Assembly (NCBI GenBank): GCA_965112735.1
Contig: OZ218953.1
Coordinates: 2,976,001 to 3,040,000, forward strand
Direction: 5' to 3'
DNA from: Phaeosaccion multiseriatum
Taxonomy: Eukaryota > Ochrophyta, other classes
Length of the DNA: 64,000 nucleotides
Shown: piece after piece, positions 42,396 to 53,214 of the stretch
Layout of the letters: the number at the start of each line of letters is the position of its first letter
How positions within the stretch are numbered: position 1 is the first letter of the stretch
The notes under the pieces: model-generated
Database searches by the model: none
What the model saw: the letters and a program-made list of their open reading frames with translations, nothing else
Told to the model about the DNA's origin: nothing
Program-made: the position numbers and the translations under genes

Positions 42396-43762
42396 CTACT
42401 CTTCGTCTTCCTCCTCCTCTTCGTCCTCCTCGCCATCTTCAACCAAAGTCGGCCCCGAGTCAAGCTGTTTCGCGCCAATGGAGCATAGCACACATAAAAG
42501 GGCATTGGGAAAAGGAGGTGGGGGGGGGGGGGTGTTAAGAAACAGCTGCCGAGAGAAGGAAAGCTGCGAAAGAAACGGCGGCAACACACAACAAATGCAT
42601 GGCAAGTCGGTGCCAAGTCGTTCTCGTTGTACCAGCGCACTGTTTCACTACCCCCCCCCCTCTCCTCCTCCCGCAGCAATGGGGCACTAACTAAGTAAAG
42701 GCAAATTCATCACAACACGTACATCGCCTTGCACGTAATGGAACTGCGGCGCCGGCTTGTGCGCGTGGTGCAGGTAGGGGTGGTCGAGGCCGAGCGTCAC
42801 GCCGCCGTCTTGCTTGATGCGGTACATGATCCACACCCACATGAGTAGTAAGTACCCCTGCTCATTCGTTCGTTTGTTCGGAACAGATAGAGGCCCACAG
42901 AGGTCGAGACAGAGCGAAGCAGGGAGGGGGGGCGGGAGGCGTGGAGGTGAGAGAGGGCGAAACAAGTCCGCCCGCGCGCGCCCCTTCAGTAATCCCCACC
43001 ACACCACCATCTGATGAGACTAGTAGGGTAAGAGGATCAACAGGCCAGGCTTTACTTTCCCTTACGCATTGCCCACTCAAAAACCTAAGAATAAGAAGCA
43101 AGCATTCACTGAAACGACGTACACTCACTGAGTTACACTACCAAAGAAGAACGCACCTTGGATAGGCCATCGTGTATTGGGCTGACGTGCAGTTTCGTCT
43201 CTGCAGTGAGAGGGTGCTTGAGGCCGGGTCCCGCCATCATGCCACGTGTCTGCTGCTGCGTCTGCTGCTGCGTCTGCTGTGGTCGGACATTCGCTGCTGC
43301 TGGCCTCCTCCGCAGGGTAGAGGACAGGCCTGAAGGGGCGGGAAAGCAAACGGCACACATAGGGTGAGGTGGAGAGGAAAGATGCAACCCTGAAGGAACG
43401 AAGTACTCTACGGTCTGAAAGGTCGCCATCCAAGCGAGGGGGGGCAGTTGCAAGCCTTCCTCTCTTCTCTTTCTCTTCTCTGGCGACCAAGCATAGCGTA
43501 ACTGACTGATGCCGTTGCTGGCTCCTGATGGAAAAAAAGCAGTCCTCTGTAAAGAGAACACCACCGTGGCTGCTTTTGACAACTGCTTGCTGCACACGCC
43601 CCCCTCCTCTTCCTCCCGTCTACATGTATTACCCCTCTGCCCCTGTTCCACGAGGAATGGTCAGCCCTCTAGAGGATTCGGTCTAAAAGGGCCATAGCAC
43701 GTGTAAGAGGCTAGGAAACGACGCTCACCTGCGGAAGATCTCCGGGCTAACCGTGCCAGCAT
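42396..43762 (-). CDS. NDUFB2 homologue: Mitochondrial complex I accessory subunit NDUFB2-like
   Basis: Exons on the minus strand: 43762-43729, 43329-43157, 42857-42723, 42464-42396; 136 residues. The presequence starts MLARLARRSSAG and stays basic and Gln-rich, as expected for mitochondrial import. The mature core is LHVSPIHDGLSK followed by one transmembrane helix and a polar tail: GYLLLMWVWIMYRIKQDG, then LGLDHPYLHHAHKP. This matches the layout of plant NDUFB2, a single-span membrane-arm subunit with MWxWIxYRxKQDG and His-rich C terminus. The last exon adds an acidic tail (LDSGPTLVEDGEEDEEEE) not typical of the family. Four exons for a protein this small is notable beside intronless genes in the same window. 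Confidence 0.82.
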
Positions 43763-44399
43763 GGTGAAAGAGCGTGGGCAAGGACGCCCCTGATAAGAAA
43801 GAAGACCACAGAGGGTGAGGAGAAGGAGAAGGAGAAAGACTGTGAGAAGATCGGGAGGTGAAGTACGTACGGACGTTCTGCAATGACGGTGAGAGAGAGA
43901 GAGCGCGCGCGCGGGGGCAGGAAAGGCACGGTAGGTCAGGGGGCAAGTCGAGTGTCACTCTCGTTTGGGAAAGAAAAAAAGGTGTTTCCTCGCCCTCCTT
44001 CTCCTCTCATGCCTGTCGCCCTCACAACAACGGCCCGCTAAGCCCCTCGAGAGAGAAGCATCTGTCTCCGAAAGTGTCACTCTGCTGCTTGCAACACAAC
44101 ACACAACACCCCATCCCCCCCCTCCCTTCCCCGTTTTCATCGCTCACGTCGGGCCAGCAATCTCAACTTTCGCCCCTTCGGCAAGCGCACCTATTTAGAG
44201 TAGAGCTCTGGCACGACGCTACTCCTCTCTGCTGTACGAGGCCTCGCTACTTGGCTCTCGCTCTCACTGCATGTCACTCGTCCCTTCTCCCTGTCGCCTA
44301 CATAAACTTACATAATGATACGTAAGGTTTTGTAGTCCTGCTCCTCCACTGCCCCCTTATGATCGGATCTTGAAAAGCGATATACTTTGCTTTCAAGTC
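43763..44399. promoter_or_regulatory. Divergent intergenic region, NDUFB2 / Gln-Asp-rich protein
   Basis: 637 bp between opposed start codons with no convincing gene. There is a GA run and a short CG-rich stretch near 43890-43915. No clear core promoter motif was identified. Confidence 0.4.
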
Positions 44400-46746
44400 A
44401 TGGCACGAGCAAAGGGATCACGCGGACAAGCCGCTTCAGGAGCAGGAGCAGCAGAAGAAGAAGCGGTAGAAGCGATTACAGCGGGAGGAGCAGAAGCAGC
44501 AGGAGTTGTTGCACTTCCGGGGTCCGGATCAGAGTCTGGCATTGGCAGCAGCGACAATGCAGGCAGTAGGAGGAGCGACGGATCAGGAGAAGGAGGGGAC
44601 GACAGTACTCCTTCAAGGACACCAGCCGGCTTGGACGGTGCGGCTCCTGAGCAAGAAGAGGGCGCGGCAGTAGTAAGCGCGGGGGGAGAGGCAGCAGGGG
44701 AGGCACCATCACCACCAGCAGCTGTAGCAGCAGCAGCAGAAGAAGCAGCAGCAACCAGAGATGTTGTGCCAGAATCTTCCACTAGTGCTGCTCCTGGCCA
44801 TATGGATGCCACCCTCCGGCAGCAGCTTGATGAGATCATGGCCAATATTGGGACTATAGACCTTGAAGGAGGTGGGGCCAGCGGAGGGAGGCAGGGGCGC
44901 CCGTCCGGCAGGGGCACCACGTGAGTATCAGTAACGTGGAAAGCTTGGACCTCTTTGAGTGATACGAGTCCTGACATGTCACTAAATTGTGCTCCACATG
45001 GTCGCTCTGAGCCGGAGCCTTTTCGGTGATCCCATGCTGTTCCCTGTGCCCTCCCTTTCTCCCTCCATCAAAGCTCGAACCCTTCTCTTTGTTTCATCGC
45101 GAGCTTCCCCCTGCACCCACAACTCAAGTTCGCTGCTCTCCGCTTAAATATCCTCTCTCTCTCTCTGACTGCTTTCTGTAGCACCAGCAGGATTCGGGGC
45201 CGCAGCGCAATTGAGCCTACTCCTGCTGGTGGCGTGCGAGAAGCTGGGGGCAGGGCGAGCTACCACGACCGATCTGATGAAGTGTGGGATCAGCTGTCGG
45301 AACAAATCTCTGATCAGATTTCGCAGCAGATTAGCGATGAGATTAGCAGCGCCATTGACGCTCAAATTCAGGAGCAGCTCGACGCTCAGCTTCAGGCACA
45401 GCTGGACGAAGAGCTCTATGGGGGCATAGAGGATGAGCTGGATCGGCAGTTACAGGACCAACTCGACGCAATGATGGACGAGCAGATGGACCAGCAAATG
45501 AGGGAGGACATGGCAAGGGAGGTCACCAGGGCAGGCGGGGGCATGGGCATTGGCGGTGGTGGTGCCCGTGGTGGCGGTAGAGGAGTGGGCGGAGCAGCGT
45601 TGGCGGACTTGATGGAAAGGTGGGTAGTAAAAACCTGAGGTTGGTGATAACAGGTGCTGACAGCTTTGTGTATATCGATGCAAAAGACGGGTGTGTATCT
45701 ATACACGCTTGAAATGAGCGAAGGAAGGAACTGTGGACCCTGCCGCACCAAACTTCCGTTGTCTCTAGCACTCTCCACCTAGCAGCCTCAGTCCAAGTAC
45801 TGACCGCTTTTCAAGTACCCGCCTTTTGTGTGTGGAGCCTCGCGTGTTGTATGTTGGGGTGAAGGCACTCATACGTTCGTTAGCATCAGAGCCTCATTCC
45901 ACTGACAAAACAAAGCGCCTGCTTCTGTCCGCTCTTTCTCCACACAGATTCGCTCGGGAGGATGGGTATCCAGTGGGCAGTGACCTGACGGACGGCAGCG
46001 AGGACTTGGACGGAGACGTTGAGGGGGTCTTCCCCTACCGCTACGACCCTCTCACACAGCACCGGCGGGAGCTGCAGGAGGAGAGGCGGAGGAGGGGACT
46101 GGGGGACGGGGCAGGGATGGTAGGGGTCGCAGCAGCGCAGGGGCAGGGGGGGAGAGGGAGAGGGGAGTACGCCGATGAGTTCGGAGACGAGGACGATGCC
46201 GACGACTACAGTGACTACTACTCAGACGAAGAAGTGGAGAACGATTTCGTCCCTATTACAGGGGCAATGGTTGGCATGGTTGGAGGGGGTCGAGGAGGAG
46301 AGGGTGGTGGTGGTGGTGGTGGTGGTGGTGGTGGTGGTGGAGGAGGAGGAGGAGGAGGAGGATTAATAGGAGGAGGAGGCGGAGGAGGAGGAGGAGGAGG
46401 AGGAGGAGAGGGAGGAGGAGGAGGACGGGGTATGTACGGCGGTCACGTAGACGAGTCTACAGGCGTGCCCTTTTGGAGCGACGACGGCGGCCTCGAGGCG
46501 ATGGCAGCCGGAGGCATGAATCTTCGCAACGCTTGGCAGGCGCTAGATCATCCTCTGGAGCCTGTTGTCGGGGTGGGCCTGGGGACGGAGGCGGATGAGG
46601 AGGTGCAGCTCTTGCTGGACAGTCTTTACGGGACGGCAGAGGGTGGTACTAGCGGCAGCAGCACTTTGCCTGCCGCTCCCCCCCGTTCGCAGCTCTCTGC
46701 CACGCCGCCGAGTGTCCCGTCCTTTGCGGAGGAAGAGGAGGCGTAA
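44400..46746 (+). CDS. Unrecognised low-complexity protein with a Gln/Asp helical repeat
   Basis: Three exons, 44400-44920, 45182-45619, 45948-46746, all in phase; 585 residues. The first exon encodes an Ala/Gly/Glu-rich disordered region ending in a short helix (MDATLRQQLDEIMANIGTID). The second holds a regular amphipathic repeat in which a hydrophobic residue recurs every 3-4 positions among Gln, Asp and Glu: EQISDQISQQISDEISSAID, then AQIQEQLDAQLQAQLDEEL and DRQLQDQLDAMMDEQMDQQM, about residues 205-285. The third contains an acidic Asp/Tyr patch (DDADDYSDYYSDEEVENDF), over 40 Gly residues and a conserved-looking C-terminal part (AWQALDHPLEPV). The repeat looks like an oligomerising coiled coil. 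No enzyme or binding motif was recognised. Confidence 0.65.
46300..46430 (+). repeat. GGT/GGA codon run (polyglycine) in exon 3
   Basis: GGT and then GGA codon runs encode Gly tracts within the Gln/Asp-rich protein. The frame is preserved through both runs and the coding sequence after them remains non-repetitive, so the repeats appear translated. Confidence 0.85.
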
Positions 46747-46929
46747 GGAGGGGTGAGGACGCACGAGGAGGTGGGGCGTCATAGACACTCCAAGGAAGGA
46801 AGAGATGCTCTATCACTGCAGGTCTGTCCCACTGAGGGCCCCGCAGGCTTGGGAGGGAGAAGCCCTTCCAACATGTCACGGAGGGTGAGATGGCGTTTTG
46901 GTTCGTCAGGGAATAAACCATGTACAGAC

Positions 46930-47262
46930 AGGGAGGAGAGAAAAGAGAGAGAAAGGAGGAGGAGTGTAAATAGTCACACCAAACTGTCAGCTTACCAGCC
47001 TCTACCCCGTGGATGGACTTGAGTATGCCTGAGCAACCCGTATCCTCGTGTGTTGCTGTAGCACCCTCTGCATCACGGTAGTCGCGATGATGCGGAGGGG
47101 TCACCGAGTCGTGATGATGCGGAGGATGCCGCTGAACATCACGAGGATACGGGTTGCTCAGGCATACTCAAGTCCATCCACGGGGTGGAGGCTGGTCAGC
47201 TGACAGTTTGGTGTGACTATTTACTCTACTCCTCCTTTCTCTCTCTATTTTCTCCCCTCTCT
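46930..47262. mobile_element. Foldback / MITE-like element with arms of about 120 bp
   Basis: The left arm (about 46930-47050) and right arm (about 47139-47262) are inverted copies with only scattered mismatches. The core shared segment runs from the GTAAATAGTCACACCAAACT motif through GTGGATGGACTTGAGTATGC to CAACCCGTATCCTCGTG. The central 90 bp carries further inverted CATCACG/CGTGATG motifs. No transposase frame is present, so this would be a non-autonomous element or a large structured RNA locus. It sits in a gene-free convergent spacer. Confidence 0.75.
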
Positions 47263-47263
47263 G

Positions 47264-47312
47264 GCATCCTCCGCATCACGGTAGTCGCAAAGGGCCGTGA
47301 TGCAGAGGATGC
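47264..47312. repeat. Perfect-to-near-perfect 18-bp stem hairpin
   Basis: GCATCCTCCGCATCACGG is followed after a 13-bp loop by CCGTGATGCAGAGGATGC, pairing with one mismatch. The same GCATCCTC..CATCACG motif occurs in the middle of the adjacent foldback element, so the two structures are related. Confidence 0.85.
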
Positions 47313-47970
47313 TACCAAGTATCATGACGATAAAAAGGGGCAAAAGGGCAGTTGGAGGTGGACGCTACTTGTGTCCTTGTTTTTATCATTTTAACCTCCA
47401 ATTACTTGTATCCTTGTTTTTATCATTTGATCCTCCTTGTTTCCGTGTCTTACATGCTTACATGTATTAGCACGGGCTCCTTCCGTGCCCTTGGAGGTCT
47501 TCCCCTGTCACCCCCCCCCCCCTAATGTTCGCTGCTTCCAGATTACCTCCCCAAGTTCAGTTTCTACTCTCCCCCGAGCCGCCCATCTTCCCGCGGCCCG
47601 TGACCCCGACAAGACAGGCAGCTCTAAATATCAACTTCTTACATTCACAACCACACGCCCCTCCCCGCCCCGCCCGGGCTTGTCCCTCTCTCGCTCAATT
47701 CCTCACCCGCCCCCTATACAGCGAGAATGTCCCTCGCCTCTTACTCCACGTACCTCTCCCCCTAAACCCACAACACTTACACACACTGTCTGTCTACTAT
47801 ACATACGCCCTTCTACTTTTCCCCTCGAAAGGCCTCACATCCACACCGCCTCCATCAGCAGGTGATTGCTGACTCAGCTCAGCTCAACTTGCTCGCCCCC
47901 CCCCCGCCTCGCCACCTGCCCTACATAGCCCTACACGTCCACCGTAGACCCCAGCCATGCTGACTTCTAA

Positions 47971-48121
47971 TAACCAGAGAGCAAGGGACCCGTACCTCCC
48001 TCCCTCTCTCCCTCCGTCCCTCCCTTCATGACCAGAGAGCAAGGGATGCGTCCCTCCCTCCCTCCCTCCCTCCCTCCCTCCCTCCGTCGCTCCCTTCACG
48101 ACCACAGAGCAAGGGATCCGT
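47971..48121. repeat. Three copies of the DCAF11 terminal-exon end with TCCC filler
   Basis: The motif ACCAGAGAGCAAGGGA or its ACCACAGAGC variant recurs near 47973, 48031 and 48101, separated by TCCC/CCTC runs. The rightmost copy is the real end of the DCAF11 coding sequence (stop at 48096-48098). The other two look like tandem duplications spread by the repeat, with spacings of about 58 and 70 bp. Confidence 0.8.
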
Positions 48122-48290
48122 CCCAGCTTCCGCTGGCCATGAAGGAAGGAATGTAGGGGTGAGGGGCGAAGTCCCTAACGACATTGGCATGTGCTTCGAG
48201 CTTGTGCACCATGCGGCCGGTGGTCACGTCCCAGGTGCAGATGCGTCCATCCTTGCCTCCACTCATCACGTACCTGGTGTCAGAGCAGAG

Positions 48291-48339
<49 letters not shown>

Positions 48340-48823
48340 CGCGTGTGTTTTGCATAGGAGGGGGAGGGGTGTTTGACACTAAGCAAGCGACCCCCTTTTA
48401 AGCGACACATTGGGCCTCGAGGAAAGATCAACAGCCCATAAAACGCTTGAAGAGGACGGGAAGGCGAGGGAACAGCTCTATGGTCCCCCTTTTACTTCGA
48501 TACTTACTTCTGGCCGGTGGTGTGAAGAGGGCTGAAGTAGCACCTGTGAGAAGCGAGGCGGGGGGGTGTAGGGGGGGAGAGGGTTTGAGAGGAGGGGGCG
48601 GATTACCAGTGATCTCCCACCAGCAGCGGCCCCCTTCCAGGGTACCAAACAAAGTCTCTATGAGAGAGAGAGGAAAAGAAGATGTAACGCTTGGAGAGAA
48701 GGAGGGGGGGGGGGGGAGGGGTGCACCAGAGCAACTTGGTTGTTAGCGTTACGGACCTTATTAGAGTGTGAAGCACAGAGTGCCCCTCGAAACGCCGCTG
48801 CAAGGAGGGAGAGCGACACAAGC

Positions 48824-48891
<68 letters not shown>

Positions 48892-49387
48892 ACAAAGAGA
48901 CCGAGGGAGAGAAGGACAAATACAGCAGAGGGTGAGGACAGAGAAAAAAAACCCGTCAGCGGTGTGAGCGTGGGCGCCACGGAAGGCCCATCACAGAGGA
49001 ATGGCTAGAGCGGCGAGCGGGTTCTGTTTCCCTAGCGAGGTCGAAAGTGGATGAAGCAAAAGTCGTAACTGTGTACGTTTCTTGACCGAAGACCTCGTTA
49101 GGACTGTACAAATTTTGGAAAGGGCACTGCATTGCATGCGACAGATGTGCTTACCACCGACATGTCCACTTCGCTAGTATTCGCTCGCCGCACCCGCCGT
49201 AGAGAGTAGGAGGACTGGCGGCTGTGGTTGTCAAAGTCAAGGCACAAAATGCAGAAGGGAGGGGGGGGGGGGGGGGGGGCGGGGGACGCATGGAAAGAAC
49301 GAAGCACCAGAGTTAGCAAAACGTGCGCCACTTGACCAAAAGAAAGATGGCGAGCGAGCTCTTGGCCGCGAAGAAGACACACACACA

Positions 49388-49422
<35 letters not shown>

Positions 49423-50512
49423 CTCTTTGCGCCTCTTTGGGCCTGACTCATGCTCCGAAGCGGGCGCGATGGAAAAAAAAAACGAGCCTTCCACAAGACC
49501 CCCCCCCCGACACACACAAAGCAGGACCGATGACTCTTTGTCCATCCATTCATCCATCCCACCCATCTGCCCCTGTTCTTTCTCCCCGCCTCGCCCCTCC
49601 CCACTCACTAGTCGAAGTTGCTTCGCGGCGCCTGCTTGACGACATTCTCTGCGCCTGGCCTGACGGTACGCAGGTCCCAGAGACGCATGACTTGGTCCTT
49701 GCCGTTGGAGATGAAGTAGCGCCCGTCCTTCTTGCTGCAAGAAGAGGCAAGAGAGAGAGAGAAAGAAAGAAGGAGAGAGAGAGACAGAGAGAGAGATATA
49801 AGAGACAGAGAGAGATAGGGATGAGTGAGGGGTCTCGGTTGGAGAAGGAATACTTGGCTGACGGAGACACTCACACGTGCACACACACACACACACACGC
49901 ACGCCCTCTCTCTCTCACACACACATATATATATATACATACACACACCCTCGGGGAGGACCCAACTACCCCCCCCCCCCATGAACCCCATGCACATACA
50001 TGAGCCATCCTATTTCCTATTTCCAAGGGACACGCAAACAACAAGCCGTAAACAGCAAGCAAGCAGGCATGAAGCAAAAGCAAAACCCCTCTCCACCCCA
50101 CCTGTCCAGACACGTGATGCCCACGCTATGGCCGAGAAAGCCCCCGACTGCGGCTTGCGGATCACGCAGGTCCCACAGCAGTACCGTGGCGTCGTCACTG
50201 CCGGAGAGGAGCAGCTGTTGGTGATACAAGCAGCGACAGCAGCATGCACGTGTAGGTATATATACATATATGCAAGGGCAAGAAGGGCACGCGAACGTGA
50301 GCTTTTGATCGGACTCTGTGTCAGTGTATTTGGGGCTCTCTCTCTCCCTCTGTATGAGTTTCGAAACAAACCAAGGACCCTGAGGAGTGGGGTCTTCTCG
50401 GTCCCCATACCCCCCCCCCCCCCCCCGGTACACACCAATGACAAGCTCCTTCCTCTTACATGTGGAGAGTCGTCCACGTAGCACACAGTGTTGACGTCGT
50501 CCAAGTGGCCTG

Positions 50513-50543
<31 letters not shown>

Positions 50544-50847
50544 TGTGTGTGTGTGCGTGTGACAGGGAGAGAGAGGGAGGGAGAGGGTCAGGGAGGGAGA
50601 GAGAGAGGGAGGGAGGGTTAGGGAGAGCAGGACAAGGGTTAGCCCCTCAGCCCGGCCGAGCGTCCGACCACCAAAGCAGTAGCAGTAAACGACCGCAAGC
50701 AAGCACACACACAGGAGCAACAAACACCCTCCGCCACAGCCTGCACAAGGCTTCCTAACACACGCACGCACACACACACACTCGCTCACTCACACAAACG
50801 CACACACACACGCAGATGCATACACGCACACGCCCCCACACACCCAT

Positions 50848-50903
<56 letters not shown>

Positions 50904-51671
50904 ATGCACACACACACCTTTACCGACGGCTACGACAGTTTTGCGCTCAAGATTGTAGACGTACACGTTGCCTTCTGAGCCGCTGCCTTTTGAGGGGAGA
51001 GGGAGATGGGGGGGAGGGGGGGAGAGAGGGGGGAGAGAGAAGGGGGGGGGGGGAGGGGGGGGACCGTGTCAGAGAGGTGAAAGAGGGAGAGAGCAAGAGG
51101 AGAAAGAGACACTGAAAAATGAAAAATAGCTCATCAGGAGCAACGAATGAAGGGAGGTAGGTGCCTTACTTTCTGAGGCAAGAGAAGGTGTTCGTGAGAG
51201 GGAATAAAGAGGGGAGAGGGAAGGAAAGAAAGGGAGGAGCTTGAGGTGTAAGGGTGTAAACAGAGCAGCGCGACAACGAACGGGTCGGGAAAGCAGAGGA
51301 GGGGGGCGTGGGGGGGGGGGGGGGTTGCACAACGGGTCAGTCAAAGTCCGCAGAACTGCCGACGCCTTACTTTACTTGCCTGCGATGTGGGTCGAGTTGG
51401 GGCTAAAGTCGATACAAAAGAGGCTGAAATGGCCCGTCGAGTCGCTGAACTTGTGTGCTTCGTGCATCTCGTGCTCGCCGCTTGTGTTGCACAAATGCAC
51501 GTACCTACTCCAGCTCGAGTAGGCCTGAAGAGCGGGGGGTGGAGAGGGCGGAGGGGGTGGGGGGAGAGAGGGCGGAGGCTTGATCACTGAAAGAAGATTA
51601 CAATAACACAAGTTGCCCAGACGGTTTCTCCTCCCCTCCGCCACAACCCCCCCCCCCCCTTCCCCTCTCTC

Positions 51672-51715
<44 letters not shown>

Positions 51716-52025
51716 CCTTACCAGCCACTTGTCATCTGCGGAGAAGGCCGTGGACAAGACACTCCAGCCAATGTCTCTGCATGCGATGGTCTTGAGCGGC
51801 GCAGGCTCGGCCGTCATGTGGTCCTCCTCCTGGTCCTCCTCTTCCTCCTCCTCTTGGGACTCGTCCCTGTCGTGCTGCCTCCCACCCATGACCCTCCGGT
51901 CTCGGCCCATTGCTCTGCCCAGCACCGCCCTGGCGACTGTGGATGAGCAAAATGTTCATATTCATTGAGGAAAGTATGGAAGAAAGTTTCGTTTCCTCAA
52001 GTTAGGGGAAGAAAAAGAAGCAACC

Positions 52026-52070
<45 letters not shown>

Positions 52071-53214
52071 GAGAGAGAGACAGAGACACACAGAGAGAGA
52101 GAGAGAGAGAGAGGTTCGGTCACTTACAGCGATGGAGCCCCCCCGCCTGCTGCTGAGAAACGTTCTCCGGAACCTCTGCGCGGGCCTCGGGAATGTCCCT
52201 CGCCTTCTTCTTCCTCTTCCGGTCCTCCGACATCCACTGATACAAGCTGTGGAGGGAGGGGCGTATTTAACATGAACAAAACACATCCTGCTGCTTCACC
52301 CTCTCTCGTCACCATATCCACACAGACACATACTCTCTCTCTCTCTCTCTCTCTCCCTCCCTCTCTCTCTCTGTCTCTCTCCCTCCCTTACCGCTTGGTG
52401 TCAAAAAGCCGAATGGTGTCATCTTGCGAGCCAACCATAAGCATATCGCCGCCCTTCGAGAACTGTGTACAGAACACGCGATGCTGGAAGGAGTGGCGGA
52501 GACGACGATAGGACCTCAATGGCGGGCAGCCCGCTCCTGGCAGGTTGAAGAGTTGGCTGCTAAAGGCCATGTCGTCGGCCACCCCCTTGCGGAAACCCAG
52601 GGCCCTCGCCTTTCATATCATCGGGGGTGGGGAGAAGCGAAAGCACGAAAGCACCAACAACGCAACCGTGAGCCCGAACAAGATGGGGAGCAAGCAGCAT
52701 AAGAGCGGGACAAAGGTCTTCTCTTCCACCCCTCCCCACCTCTTCTACCTCTGTTTGACCCTGTACCAGCGCTCTTACTCACCTCGAGGAGGCGCACGGT
52801 ATTGGGTCTCCCCCTATTGCCCCAAGGTACGAAGTGAGCCCTCGTGGCCCTCGCGACAGAGGCCTCCAAGTCCTGCGCCTCGTGCACGCCATGCAGTAAG
52901 TCGGAGTTGCTCCCACCGCGATCACTGCAACTGGAGCTGGCCTTTCTCTTCCCCCTACTTCGCTCCCCGCCTCCCTCATTTGCCTCCTCCTCCTCCTCCT
53001 CGTCGTCGTCGTCGTCGTCCTCCTCCTCGTCATCCTCCTCCTCGTCGTCGTCATCCTCAACATTGCTTCCTCGTTTGCCTTCTGACGCAGCTATGGTCTC
53101 CGACAGGAGAATGTTTTCATCTTCGCCGCCACTGCCTTGACCCTGATCCCCCTCCTGCTGTGGCCCGTAGTCGTCGTCATCCTCATCATCGGACTTCAGC
53201 TGCCGCTTCTCCAT
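48096..53214 (-). CDS. DCAF11 homologue: DCAF11/WDR23 (LEC14B-type) WD40 substrate receptor of CUL4-DDB1
   Basis: Thirteen exons on the minus strand: 53214-52783, 52609-52392, 52246-52128, 51936-51722, 51524-51380, 50986-50924, 50509-50460, 50214-50102, 49734-49609, 49173-49155, 48797-48757, 48543-48508, 48273-48096; 1755 nt, 584 residues. After an acidic leader the WD40 propeller begins: HRVFCTQFSKGGDMLMVGSQ, then DDTIRLFDTKR, IGWSVLSTAFSADDKWL, SGSDDATVLLWDLRDP, YFISNGKDQVMRLWDLRTV, RFEGHSVLHTLIRCYFSP (rebuilt across 48757/48543) and SGGKDGRICTWDV. The GHSVLHTLIRCYFSP and VRDFAPHPYIPSFMASGSWDG segments are characteristic of DCAF11/LEC14B. DCAF11 recruits substrates to the CUL4 ubiquitin ligase; WDR23 in animals controls Nrf-type stress factors. 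Odd features: a 19-nt exon, and a GC-AG intron after 51380. An Asp/Glu insert of about 30 residues precedes the second blade. Confidence 0.9.
48294..48335. repeat. GT dinucleotide repeat in a DCAF11 intron
   Basis: About 20 GT units lie 20 bp upstream (in sense) of the last exon's acceptor at 48274, giving a CA-rich tract on the transcribed strand. Confidence 0.9.
48828..48890. repeat. CA dinucleotide repeat in a DCAF11 intron
   Basis: About 30 CA units. On the sense strand this is a GT run ahead of the acceptor at 48798. Similar CA runs occur in the same gene's introns near 49378-49420 and 50849-50900. Confidence 0.9.
52029..52113. repeat. GA dinucleotide repeat in a DCAF11 intron
   Basis: GA/CAGA units fill most of the intron between exons 52246-52128 and 51936-51722. 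In sense orientation it is a CT tract. Confidence 0.9.

Larger units (their letters stand above)
46747..48095. other. Long convergent intergenic region with foldback element
   Basis: About 1.35 kb between the stops of the Gln/Asp-rich gene and DCAF11. It holds a large inverted repeat (about 46930-47262), a smaller hairpin (47264-47312), a direct repeat near 47365-47430 and tandem copies of the DCAF11 3' end (47971-48121). A Pro-rich open frame at 47437-47865 has no start context, homology or codon pattern that I trust. Confidence 0.6.

Noticed and set aside
47185-47394. Plus-strand frame of 69 codons near the foldback
   Set aside because: It is the right arm of the inverted repeat; the same peptide appears mirrored from the left arm on the opposite strand, so it reflects DNA structure, not coding.
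47437-47865. Pro/Ser/Thr-rich frame of 142 codons
   Set aside because: Pyrimidine-rich spacer sequence with no start context, splice support or family resemblance.
49173-49222. A longer version of the DCAF11 micro-exon beginning at the CCAG near 49222
   Set aside because: Its phase does not match the leftover TA of the preceding exon, whereas the ACTAG acceptor at 49174 does.
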